Assembly (NCBI RefSeq): GCF_000372725.1
Contig: NW_005195017.1
Span: forward strand, 112,921-176,920
Source of the DNA: Emiliania huxleyi CCMP1516
Taxonomy: Eukaryota; Haptophyta; Isochrysidales; Noelaerhabdaceae
DNA length: 64,000 nt
Reading direction: 5' to 3'
Under the pieces are notes generated by a model. The model did not search any database, had not been told where the DNA came from, and worked only from the letters and a program-made list of their open reading frames with translations. Below are positions 54,632-63,927 of the stretch, one piece after another. The number at the start of each line of letters is the position of its first letter. The first letter of the stretch is position 1. The position numbers were made by a program, and so were the translations under genes.

Positions 54632-56038
54632 CTAGGCGGCGGCACACTCCTTCTCCCACACGTAGTAGGCCCGGCACACCTAAGATATGGGGAGATATGG
54701 GGAGATATGGGGAGATATGGGGAGATATGGGGAGATATGTGGAGATATAGCAGGTAGTGGTGGTCTCATCTTAGCGGCAGCAGGAGCAACACGTGAGAGG
54801 CTCGGCGCGCCTTGGAGAGAGACCTGCAGCACCTGCTCACAGCTGCAGGTGTGAAGAGACGCCGTTCACAGCAGAGGAGAGAGAGCTGCAGCACCTCTCT
54901 GGCAGCTCCGGCGAGAAGGCGTCGCTATGCGTGCGCCTGTTCACAGCTGCAACTGTGAAGAGACGCCGTTCACAGCTCCGGCGAGAAGGCGTCATCTAGC
55001 GGCGCACGCGCCCTGCCCCTCCCCCCCCTGCACCCTCCCCTCCCAGCCGTGCTTCCGGCGTCGCGACCTATTCCTTCGGCAGCCAATTCCCTCCGCACCG
55101 ACCACTCATCAGCACCGCCCACTCCCCCGCTGCGTGACGCCGCCGCCTTCTCCGCCTCCTCCTCGGATGTCAGACCCCCGGACAACGAGCAGCGGCGGCC
55201 TAGCGACACGGACCGCGGTCGGCGATGCCATCAACACGACCTCCCCCGGCGCAGCGAGCAGCGGCAACCGTCGCGCTGACGGTCTAGCTCCTCGACCTCT
55301 GCCGCGCATCCGCTGATGTTGACGCCTATTCACAGCTGCGGGTGTGAAGAGACGCCGTTCACAGCTCCGCCGCGCAGCCGCTGAGGTTGACACATCGCGG
55401 GCAGATGCTCCTCCCGGCGCCGGCGTACCTAAAAAAGAGAGAGAAAAAGCGGCTGATGTTTACACCGCGGGCAGATGCCCCTCCCGGCGCCGGCGCACCT
55501 GCATCACCAGAACTGGGGCGGTAATTCGTTTGTTGGAGGCGGGTGCTCCTCCCGGCGCCGGCGCCACCAAGAGAAGACGCGGCGGGTCTCCGCGTCCTAC
55601 TCACACGCGTCGAGCTGTGAACGGCGGCTCTTCACACCCGCGGCTGTGAATAGGCGTCTCCACGTCCTCGATGCAGCGCTTCGAGTTGTTTTCGAAGCGC
55701 GGCGTCCACACGCCCGTGCGCCTATTCACAGCCGCGGGTGTGGAGAGACGCCGTTCACAGCTCGCAAGGCGCGGAGACCAGACGCCCGTGCGCCTATTCA
55801 CAGCCGCGGGTGTGGAGAGACGCCGTTCACAGCTCGCAAGGCGCGGAGACCAGACGCCCGTGCGCCTATTCACAGCCGCGGGTGTGGAGAGACGCCGTTC
55901 ACAGCTCGCAAGGCGCGGAGACCAGACGCCCGTGCGCCCTGCGTCGCACGGATCAATCTGCCGGAAGGCGAAGGCAGCGCCAATGAGCGCGTCGCGGTCG
56001 GCGGTTTGGACAAGGTCATACGAGGCCTTCTCCGTCAT
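54632..56038 (-). CDS. Cys-rich protein of unknown function, at least 8 exons
   Basis: Not recognised. Exons 56038-55938, 55721-55667, 55596-55568, 55428-55394, 55325-55266 and 55199 down to about 55090 join in frame. A middle exon ends near 54890, then a 9-nt exon 54832-54824 and a last exon 54679-54632. The product begins MTEKASYDLVQTADRDALIG, continues ...AFRQIDPCDAGRTGVWTPRFENNSKRCIEDAETRR, then ICPRCVNISGCAAEVEELD..DGCRRC (a likely zinc-binding cluster of two C-x2-C pairs), an acidic stretch, and ends REVLQVCRAYYVWEKECAAA. Hairpin elements interrupt it at least seven times. Between exons 1 and 2 one ~70-bp unit (exon duplicate plus hairpin) is repeated three times in tandem. Intron 2 (55597-55666) has a GA donor with matched GACGYGGAGAC copies. 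The junction near 54900-55100 is uncertain. Confidence 0.62.
54680..55937. repeat. Hairpin elements and 10-mer array in the Cys-rich gene
   Basis: An ATATGGGGAG array lies at about 54685-54748. Copies of a ~37-nt double hairpin lie at about 54837-54878, 54930-54976, 55326-55366, 55617-55655, 55722-55760, 55796-55830 and 55866-55900. In gene-sense orientation it reads TGTGAACGGCGTCTCTTCAC, then ACCCGCAGCTGTGAATAG. The last three are in identical tandem units. Confidence 0.9.
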
Positions 56039-56559
56039 CCAGAGCCACCACCCTCCCGCCCCGAGCCCTGAACACGGCAGCGGGAGCGGTCGAGGAGACG
56101 GCAGCAAGAGCGGTGGCGGCCGTGCTGGGCCTGACTGGTGTGGTTCGTGTGTGCCTGATCGTGTGTGTAACACATCCCCGTGGCGGCGTGCATCCGTCCT
56201 GAGCGCCCATCCGAGTGTGCGCATCCGAGTGTGCGGCCCTGTTAGGGTCAGGGCTGACTGGAGCGGTCGTGTGCTCACCCACAAAGGCCAGGATCCAGCA
56301 GGGACCGCGAGAGAGGGCGTGGCCAACGGAGCCTGGAGAACGTGCCGTCGCACCCTCCGGCATCATACGCTGCCGAAAAACGGCTCCATCTTGAGTGGAC
56401 GTCTGCATCGAGGAGGGAGACCTATCCTTGCGGAAAGCGCGCGCGCACGCAAGCTTCAGAAAAATGAAAAGGCGTCGCGGTGGTAGTCAAGAAAAAGAAT
56501 TTAAACAACACGAATTGGACGATAGACGCGGACAACAGCGTGCGCCGGCCAATCCACGC
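56039..56559. other. Intergenic between divergent genes
   Basis: No gene is called. AAAAAGAATTTAAACAACACG at 56497-56517 is the A/T-rich block in minus orientation; its first 20 nt match the kinase promoter block best. It lies 5' of the SGNH-like gene, though inverted relative to it. Confidence 0.45.
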
Positions 56560-57786
56560 ATGACCGCTTCCCTCAATCCTTTTTCGAGCGCCGCGGCCGC
56601 CGCGTCCTCAACCGTGCTGCGCAATGCGAACTCAACCGTGCTACTAGAGCGGGAAACGAGCCTCTCTCAGTGGTGCGGCCCACTGCGGGAGGTGGCGCCC
56701 TACTTGCGTGTGCGCGATCTGGCGTGCGAGCAATCAAATGCCACGGCAGCGACCGCGACGGAGGCGCCTCTTGCCACCTTGGACGCGGCCGCCGTCTGCT
56801 TGGCAAGCGTGTATCGGTGGCTCGCCATTGCCGGTGACTCACACCTCCGGATGGCCTTCATGGCGCTCGCTACTCAGCTGCTCGGTGGCGGCGAGATCCC
56901 CGGCCGCGAGATGCTGTTTGGCAACGCGTCTCTGCAGTCGCCGCTCGAGAACTCACCGGACAACGCCGCCGCAGTCTGCTGCTCCGAGGAATGCTCAGCT
57001 AACGGGCCGACGTGCCACCGGCGCTGCGCCCTCTTTGGCCATGACGCGCTGCATCGTGGCCTTGGGCGCTTCGTCGCGAGCGCTCTCCGAGGCGCTGCGA
57101 GGTGGGAGTTCTGCGTAACGTACTCCGACATGCGGTTCCCGCGCGACACACACGAGCTCCTGCGCCCGCCAGGCGGCGACGCCAAGGAGGTGCCCGACGC
57201 ACTCGTGCTGGATCCCGCCATTTGGCCCGTCTGGAAGGGGTGGCTGTCCAGGAACGCCACCACTCCTTACGCCGCCGCGCTCACGGCGCTGCTGCGCCGC
57301 GCTGTGGCGACAAACGTGGCAAGCGGCAAGCCAAGGGCGGTCGTGCTGTGGTCCTCGCCGCCTACACTCAGGGTGGAGGCAACCGGGCGAAGACCGAGTA
57401 AGTTCGACTTTCGGCAGCGGGCCGTGGCGAGCGCGCGAGACATTGCCCTCGCGGCCATGGAGCAGGTGGCCGAGGAGGAGCATCGGCGAGAGGGCTGCAT
57501 GTCGTCGCAGCGGGGGCGCGGCACCAGCCGATTCATGCGCGTGGCGTTCGTCGATGTGCTGCGGATCGGCCTCGACGGCATTGCAACCGGCCGCATGCCG
57601 CTCTTCAGAGGAGCCAGCCACGACGGAGTACACTGGCCTGGCGGTGCCCCCCCCCGAGATTGGTTCCGTGCTACGGCCGGACTGGAGCCCTCTCTATCGT
57701 CTTGCTCTACAGAACTGACCATCGCCGCGCTCGGCTGCGCCCATGGGACAGGCGCCAAACAACATGCCCGCCGTAGCCCGCCGTAG
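56560..57786 (+). CDS. SGNH/GDSL-like (PC-esterase-type) protein
   Basis: An intronless frame; the ATG at 56560 gives about 408 aa, and an earlier in-frame start lies at 56395. LAIAGDSHLRMAF is the GDS block I with the nucleophile Ser. DALVLDPAIWPVW and VVLWSSPPTLR occupy the central strands, and GASHDGVHWPG near the C-terminus supplies the D-x-x-H block V of PMR5/PC-esterase and NXPE-like families. Such proteins transfer or remove acetyl groups on polysaccharides in the secretory pathway. Multiple Cys (ECSANGPTCHRRC) and N-x-S/T sites would suit a secreted or lumenal protein, but no clear signal peptide is seen. Confidence 0.72.
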   Translation: MTASLNPFSSAAAAASSTVLRNANSTVLLERETSLSQWCGPLREVAPYLRVRDLACEQSNATAATATEAPLATLDAAAVCLASVYRWLAIAGDSHLRMAFMALATQLLGGGEIPGREMLFGNASLQSPLENSPDNAAAVCCSEECSANGPTCHRRCALFGHDALHRGLGRFVASALRGAARWEFCVTYSDMRFPRDTHELLRPPGGDAKEVPDALVLDPAIWPVWKGWLSRNATTPYAAALTALLRRAVATNVASGKPRAVVLWSSPPTLRVEATGRRPSKFDFRQRAVASARDIALAAMEQVAEEEHRREGCMSSQRGRGTSRFMRVAFVDVLRIGLDGIATGRMPLFRGASHDGVHWPGGAPPRDWFRATAGLEPSLSSCSTELTIAALGCAHGTGAKQHARRSPP

Positions 57787-57884
57787 ACGTCTGGTGGACA
57801 GCAGCGCGCGACCACGGGAAAACATGTGTTCTATCTTCTGAAAAGATTTCCAAAACGAAGAACTATCTCTCTCACAACAGGCTC

Positions 57885-59223
57885 TAGGCCGAGCGTTTTT
57901 GATCTCTCGGTAAGTGGGGGGCCGAGCCGCCTCGGGGTGGCGGGCGGGCGGGCGTGTTGAAAAACAGAAAACAGAAAACAAGAGCTCTGGGCCGGCGCGG
58001 GGGCCCCCGGAGGCACCGTGCGCCGCGCAGCAGTGCGGAAACGGGGCCCCGGCTCTACTAGTCTCTACTAGCACCGACTTCCCGATTAAGCTAGGTTAAT
58101 CAGAGGGCAGATTCGGAGAGATCTCGAGGAGTACATACAGATAGACCCTCCAACCATCAGATAACTCTAACCTGATCGGTCGTTCTGACCGCCGACAGTC
58201 AGATCACTCCAGACAGCAGACAGGCCGACGTCTGCACGCGGCCGGCCGGGCGAGAGGCTTGACACGATCCGAACCTGCGACCCTGACGCTGCAGCTCTAG
58301 CTATCAGACATGCACTGCTGACTGCTGCCACAATATGCGACCTGTGCTGGCCGACTTGGCGGCCTTCCCGGTCAGTGGTGAGGCGCAGTTCAGAGCTGTC
58401 GATGGCGCGATGCCGCACTGGTCCCACATTGGTGACACGAGACCACCAAGTTTGCCAGTCCAAGAGAGAGGCACCGGCGCTGTCCTGTGAAGGTGCGTGG
58501 TCCCTCCTGACTGCCCATGCGCGCGAGGCTGTGTAGGCATAGCCTCGAGAGTGCCAGCAGCCAATCCGAGGCGACGCGCATTGCGCCAGAAGCGTGCACA
58601 CGATGGAAGGACACCTTCCTACTGGTCGTAGGATCAGGTCGTCACTGAATGCTTGATAATAAGGCCGCGAGCTATGCAGGTGATCAATTGTGCATCATGG
58701 CACGGTCAGCAGCGCCGACAGGCTGTCGCAAGGCGTGATAGCATGGCCGCAAGTACGCAGAATTCTCATGAAAAGAAGTAAAAATCGCGAAAAAAAAGAA
58801 AAAAAATCTCGAAAAAATCGGCGCCTGCGGCGGGCCGTGGGAACCCATCTCCCCCCCGCATGGACACCCTTTGGGGGCCCCGCGCCGGCCCAGAGAACAA
58901 GAGGGGGCCCGGGGGCCCAGGCCCCCCACTGGGAGTAGAAAATACGCCCAGGGGGGCCAAGGAGGCGGCGCGGGGAAGCAGCATCAGGTGAGAGCAGGAA
59001 GGATGGCGCTTAGGGTCGGATTTGAACAAGGGTTTCCAGGTTTTAGATCAGTATTGGTGTCGGCACACATCCCCACATGAGGTCAGCGGCGCGCAGTGCC
59101 TCTCTCGCAGGCTGATTTTGGCTGTTTTCGAGCTTGTTTTTGTTTTCAGTCTAGGGGGCCCGACCCCCTCAGAGGCGGCGGGCGGGCGCCCACTTACCGA
59201 GAGATCAAAAACGCTCGGCCCTA
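57885..59223. mobile_element. 1.34-kb element with ~30-bp terminal inverted repeats
   Basis: The left end TAGGCCGAGCGTTTTTGATC (57885) and the right end, whose reverse complement is TAGGGCCGAGCGTTTTTGAT (59223), continue as matching arms through CTCTCGGTAAGTGGG. Similarity weakens inward (GGCGGGCGGGC and AAAACAGAAAAC-like words on both sides). The interior has A-rich and G-run segments and no open reading frame of note, so it is a non-autonomous DNA-transposon candidate. Confidence 0.7.
58005..58080. repeat. Dispersed 90-bp repeat, copy 1
   Basis: GGAGGCACCGTGCGCCGCGC through CTCTACTAGCACCGACTTCC recurs at about 62482-62562 in the same orientation. Confidence 0.8.
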
Positions 59224-59230
59224 CGGGGTG

Positions 59231-59774
59231 TAGACCGTGAGTTGACCAGGGGTTGTGCGCCGGGCCCTCCTGCTCGGCTCCAGCCAGTAGACAAGTCTTG
59301 TCACTAACAGAGTAGAAGGATCTGACCTCGGGGCCGATGTGACCAAGCGCTGGTAGCGTGGTTTTACCTCACACCCATGGTCTCACAGTGTGCCGGCAGT
59401 CGTCGAGCAGTGTCGCTCACCGACAAGCCGCAGCACAAGTGACTGAGGGCCAGTGAGGGCGAGCCCATCGCTGTCACAGCTGTGGTAGCCGCACAGTAGG
59501 CTGTGTCAACTGTGCAGAGCGTGTGAGCAGCAGAGGAGCTGCTCTCCAGGCTTCTGTCGCAAAGAGCTGCATGCCACCGAAAGCGCTGTCGAGGTTCGCC
59601 GAGCGCAGCGCAGGTTGAGGGAAGCCGCCACCGACGAGCGCGTTGGACTTTTCACTCCGGACAAAAAACGCGGCACAGCGGACGGTGCGGGGCGTGCCGC
59701 AAACTTAGCGGCGAGGCGCGGGACCGTCTGTGGCGAAGTGGGTCGCGTCCCTCGATTTCCTCAATCAACTCACG
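59231..59774 (-). mobile_element. MITE-like element, copy 3 of 3
   Basis: Reverse-complement copy of 1163-1706, ends TAGACCGTGAGTTGAC and TCAATCAACTCACG. It begins a few bases after the right end of the 1.34-kb element, so the two elements abut. A C-run (59777-59793) follows. Confidence 0.65.
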
Positions 59775-60309
59775 CCCCCCCCCCCCCCCCCCCCTTCCTC
59801 TAGTTCCAATTCACTCTGACACGCTAAACGCTAATCTCTTGAAAACGTCCAACGGAGCTCCGTGACCGTGTTGCTCCCAGCGCCCTCCCCCGCGCTCCCT
59901 GGCCCTGCGGCCATGGCCGATGATGCTAGTATGAGAGGTCGTCTGGCTACCGCGCCGGCGAGCGGCGGCGTCACAGCATCGACTCTCGCATCGCGATGAG
60001 ACGCACTGCTTGCCCAGACGCGCGCCTTGGCGCGCTCCTGTGGTGCAGGAGGAAGGCAAGCGCGAAGCGGTCGACTCAAAACCGGCACACGGGACTGGCG
60101 CGCACTGGCGGCACTAACACAGGTACACCACGGGAGCCGCCTAAGCGACTGCCGCGAGGACGGCGCGTCGAGGCACTTAGCTCCGCTGCTCTGCGATGGA
60201 AAAGAACGCGGCGGCCCCCGGCCATCAATAGTCAATTCTTTTTGTCACAACGCTAAAATTCTTTCGTTCATGCACCCCCTCCCTACCATCGGGTGGGTTC
60301 CACCGCTTA
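59775..60309. repeat. Duplicated leader segment, copy 1
   Basis: 59847-59953 and 60617-60713 are about 90% alike: TCCAACGGAGCTCCGTG through ATGGCCGATG.. and GGCTACCGCG. Both start a frame MADxxSMRGxLATA. The first continues only ~15 codons. 60055-60200 resembles 4470-4540 and 15005-15080 (GGGACTGGCGCGCACTGGC words). No full gene is called. Confidence 0.5.
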
Positions 60310-60550
60310 TCACACAGGCCGCGGGGCGAGCCACATCATCACTGGCTCGCGGCAGTACGGACACTCTCGCATCAGCTCGGAGCATGGACCGCAGACGCAC
60401 AAGTGGCTGCACGGCACCGCGAGGTGAGACTTCGGCCGCTCGAAGCATATGATGCACGACGTCTCGCCACCCATGGTGGACTCTGGGGCAGCCGGCCGCC
60501 CCGTGTCGAGGCCGGCGTCCGCTAGTGAGAGCGCGCCCAACGGGCACCAC
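60310..60550 (-). CDS. RING-finger exon (C-terminal part of a gene)
   Basis: The minus frame encodes TSCIICFERPKSHLAVPCSH, then LCVCGPCSELMRECPYCREP: C-x2-C, C-x-H-x-C-x2-C and C-P-x-C in the order of a RING-HC finger close to the type found at the C-termini of IAP/MUL1-like E3 ligases. There is no ATG at the 5' edge; CTCACTAG|CGG at about 60523 could be an acceptor, and an internal ATG would give ~50 aa. Upstream exons were not found. Confidence 0.6.
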
Positions 60551-60740
60551 AAAAAAAAGAAAGAAACTCCGCCGGCCGGGCGCGCATGAAAACTAAGGCT
60601 AGTCCCATTTCACGCCTCCAACGGAGCTCCGTGTTGCTTCCAGCGCCCTCCCCCGCGCTCCCTGCGGCCATGGCCGATGCTCCTAGTATGAGAGGTCATC
60701 TGGCTACCGCGAGAGCGACCCAACTCGTCGACATCGTCCG

Positions 60741-60980
60741 ATGGTTGTGCCTCAAGAGAACGTGTCCGTGCCAACCAACTTTGCGCTCTCCAGCGTGACG
60801 CCGGGGCGCGACCTCCAGGCACTCAGCTCTATCGCCCCGCGGCAGCTACGAGGGAGCAGCGTCTCTTCACGCTCTCAGCGCTGTGAATAGGCGGAGCTGC
60901 TCTCGCTACAGCATGAGCGCGACGCATACTGGTGGCTCGCCGTGCTCTTCGCCGCTGCCGCCTTTGCCGCCGTGGCCTGA
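60741..60980 (+). CDS. Small tail-anchored-like protein
   Basis: ATG at 60741 opens VVPQENVSVPTNFALSSV...LSSIAPRQLRGSS. After a putative 30-nt GT-AG intron (60861-60890, a shortened hairpin element ending GTGAATAG) the frame gives AELLSLQHERDAYWWLAVLFAAAAFAAVA and stops. The C-terminal 20 residues form one hydrophobic helix, as in tail-anchored proteins. The intron is unusually short and the first exon overlaps the duplicated leader, so this is tentative. No family is recognised. Confidence 0.45.
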
Positions 60981-61800
60981 AGTCGAAACGCCTGATGCTG
61001 CTTCCGCTCCCGTCCCTGCCGCCTGCGCGACTGCGCCGCCAGCGCCGGCTGTCACACCAGCGCGAGCATTAGGAAGCCCCGAAGTCGAAACGCCTGATGC
61101 TGCTCTCGCCGAGACTGATGACACGCTGCGGGAGTGGCTCCGGTCCATCAATCCTGCGCTTCAAAAGTACTCCATAGGCCTGCGAGACTATGGCTACGAG
61201 AATGTGGGGCTATTGCGCCTTTCGAATCAAGAGGACTTTGCCGAGGGATTGCAGGAATGCAACGTGCAGAGGCCCCACATCGCGCCGCTGATGGAGGCCT
61301 TCAGACAGCTCATGGAGGTGGAGGTGGAGGTGGAGCAGGACGCGTCGGATTCAGAGCACCAGGGGGCGGAGGCACCGAGCGATGACGATGAGGTGGAGGA
61401 GGTGGCACCGCCCCGATTGTGCTCCGGCGGTGCCTCTCCATCGCTTGACGGCGAAGTGCAAATCTCTATCGCGTCAGGCGCCCGAGACGCCCTCGAGTTG
61501 CTGGTGTGAGCCTCCTTCACCGCCTCGCTTATTGCATGAACAGGCCCGCTGCTCGAGAACCTGCCGCACCTGCGGGCGCTCTGCCCGCTCAACCCCTTCC
61601 ATGCGGCGGTGAGGCCGGTCGCGGCGCCAGTCGATGACAACGAGGCGGCCTGCCCCAACTGCTACTGCTTCGCGTGCGACGCGCCTGTGTCCGCGTGCCG
61701 CCACTGGCGGGGCGGCGACCCGAGGGTGCCGGCGCACTGCAACGCGCACGAAAGCGCCGAGTGGCGCACGCAGCGCACCACCGCCAAGCGGCGGCGCACG
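60913..61800 (+). CDS. SAM-domain protein with Cys-rich motif, 2 or more exons
   Basis: Exon 1 (60913-61477) encodes a Pro/Ala-rich start containing the duplicated words PEVETPDAA, a SAM domain (LREWLRSINPALQKYSIGLR, DYGYENVGLLRLSNQEDFAE, HIAPLMEAFRQL), and an acidic tail. Exon 2 from 61544 joins in phase through a GC-AG intron with AG|GCSCC at both ends. It gives GPLLENLPHLRALCPLNPFHAA, then CPNCYCFACDAPVSACRHW...HCNAHESAEW, a Cys/His cluster known from plant and algal nuclear proteins. SAM domains mediate protein oligomerisation; the function is otherwise open. It overlaps the small gene above by 68 bp in another frame. The 3' end is unresolved. Confidence 0.65.
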
Positions 61801-61859
61801 ATAGCGCAGCGAGCGCAAGCGTCGGTCGATCTACAGCCAGCGCAGCCTACTTACGCTCT

Positions 61860-62093
61860 GCCGATCTCGTTGTCGCGATCGCCGAGGCGCTGCGCGGCAA
61901 CGAGGTGCTGACCAACCTGAACCTCATCGACAACAGCATCGGCGGAGAGGGCGCCAAGGCGCTGGTATCCGCTCTTCGCGTCAAAGGGGTGTTGAAAGCC
62001 CTAAAGATCGGCGGCAACGATTTGGGCGACGAGGGCGCGAAAGCGATTCGAGATGCGGTTAGCGGGCAGGAAGGGTTCGAGCTCTATATGTGA
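61860..62093 (+). CDS. Leucine-rich-repeat fragment
   Basis: The open frame to the stop at 62091-62093 encodes about two ribonuclease-inhibitor-type LRR units (LTNLNLIDNSIGGEGAKAL, LKALKIGGNDLGDEGAKAI). It may be the last exon of the SAM-domain gene, with a frame change between them, or a remnant of an LRR gene. Confidence 0.5.
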   Translation, partial: ADLVVAIAEALRGNEVLTNLNLIDNSIGGEGAKALVSALRVKGVLKALKIGGNDLGDEGAKAIRDAVSGQEGFELYM

Positions 62094-63833
62094 AGGGGCT
62101 CTGACAGTGGAGTCGGCGCAGGGGGAGGTGCATGAAATTGGACTGTTAGGTAGTAGTGCTTTTGAGGGGGTAGGAGTGGTTGTTTTTTCAACATACCCAC
62201 ACGCACTTGGAGCACTTTGCGCAGCTTGGAGCATTTGGCGTTGCGGCTCGCACTTGGAGCACTTGGAGTGCAGTCGGTATTACGGTAACCTCACATCCAG
62301 GGCCACGCGCAATTTCTTTCATCGACTTCAGCCCGAACGCGCGGCGTGTCGAGTGTGGTCCGGGCACCGCTTGCGGCGCGCCCGGCAGGGGCACCCCCTG
62401 GGTGGGGGCCGGCGATTCCCATGCCGGCCGGCTCTCCGCCACAACCCCCGCCGGGAGGGAATCCCTGCTCACAGAAAAGCCCCCGGAGGCACCGTGCGCC
62501 GCGCAGCAGTGCGGAAACCGGGCTCCGGCTCTACTAGTCTCTACTAGCACCGACTTCCCGAATGATCACGATTGATCAAGGGGTGTCGAGGGTGTCGAGC
62601 GTGTCGAGCGGGTGTCGAGTGTTGTCAGGGGGTGTTGCGTCTTGAGCACTTGAGCACTGGATAGGGTCGATTCCGCATGGTACGGGACCCCTCGATCGTC
62701 TCGCCCTCCCTCACTGGTGTGTTCATTGGGGGGGGTCATAACAAACACGGTACAGGATCGAGGTGCACGCTGCCAAAGCAGTGTCGTCCCCCCTCTCGTC
62801 CCCGACGGCGATGGCGGTGTGACCGATCGAGCTACAAGAGGAGCTTGTTCAGCGTCTAAGGTGTCGAGGTGTCCAAGGTGGCAGGATGCAGTTGCAGCCC
62901 ATCAGCAAAACCTGGGCAGCAGTTGCAAAGCTGTTTCATCCCTAAGTTGCAGCCTCTCAGTTGCACCCCTGTTGATGTAGCACAACCTGTGAGCACAACC
63001 AGTATACTCTGTGTGGACATTTGAGGACATCAAGCTCATTGCCAGGAGTCATTGCCACTGCACAAGGTGCTGTGCAGGCGCAGCACCTAGGGCTACAGCA
63101 CACCCCATGCAGCAGCGTCGCCGCTGCAGCGTCGTCGCCCCTGCAGCGTCGCCGGCGCACAAAAGCGCAACTGACCACAGCGCTCAACATGGCACAAGGC
63201 TGGTGCCATGAGTCAGTGGACATTGCCACTGCACAAGGTGCCTTCCAGCAGCTAAGGGCTACAGTACCCCATCGCAGCAGCGTCGCCGCCGCTGCAAGCG
63301 TCGCCGTTGCAGCGTCGCCAGTGCACAAAGCGCAATGGAGACCACAGGTCCGCACTCATGGCACAAGCTCACTGGTGTGAGGATTCATTGCCACTTGTAC
63401 AAGTGCTGTGCAGCACCTGAGGGCTACCTGGGAGTACTGCCATGGTTGCTACATCAACAGGGGTGCAACTGAGCTGCAACTTAGAGCTAGAACCAGGGCT
63501 AGAACTTGAGAGGCTGCAACTGAGGGATGAAAGTACTGCCAGCCAAGTTTGATTGCTGCTGCAACCATGATCTTCTAACTCTGTGACTGATTTTCTAACA
63601 GCTGTGTTTAGGATCATCAGAGGTGTCGAGGTGGTTCGAGCGTTGTCGAGCGTTGTCGAGCGTTGTCGAGCGGTGTCGAGGGGTGTCGAGGGGTGTCGAG
63701 GGGTGTCGAGGGGTGTCGAGGTGTCGAGATTTGGGGTGTCGAGGTGTCGAGTCGGTGTCGAGGTTTGGTGTCGAGGTGTCGAGAGAGTAGGGCTCAGGAC
63801 ACATGTTCCGCGACCCGGGAGTGTGGTTTTGCA
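62094..63833. repeat. Terminal repeat-rich segment
   Basis: Contents in order: CACTTGGAGCACTT motifs (62205-62275), a dispersed repeat (62482-62562, second copy of 58005-58080), GTGTCGAGG units (62580-62625 and 63625-63785), and two to three ~170-bp tandem copies built of CATTGCCACTGCACAAGGTG...GCAGCGTCGCC (about 63048-63175, 63220-63345, partial at 63388-63440). No gene is supported. Confidence 0.7.
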
Positions 63834-63927
63834 GATGGCGACGGTATATCATTTCCCACTATGCCACGTCGCCCATCCCGCGGGATGGGCGATGTGGCAT
63901 AGTGGGAAATGATATACCGTCGCCATC
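63834..63927. repeat. 94-bp palindrome, no spacer
   Basis: Arms 63834-63880 and 63881-63927 are reverse complements over 47 bp with one mismatch. Immediately after it, AGTTCGAATCC (63932-63942) resembles a tRNA T-arm/B-box. Confidence 0.9.
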
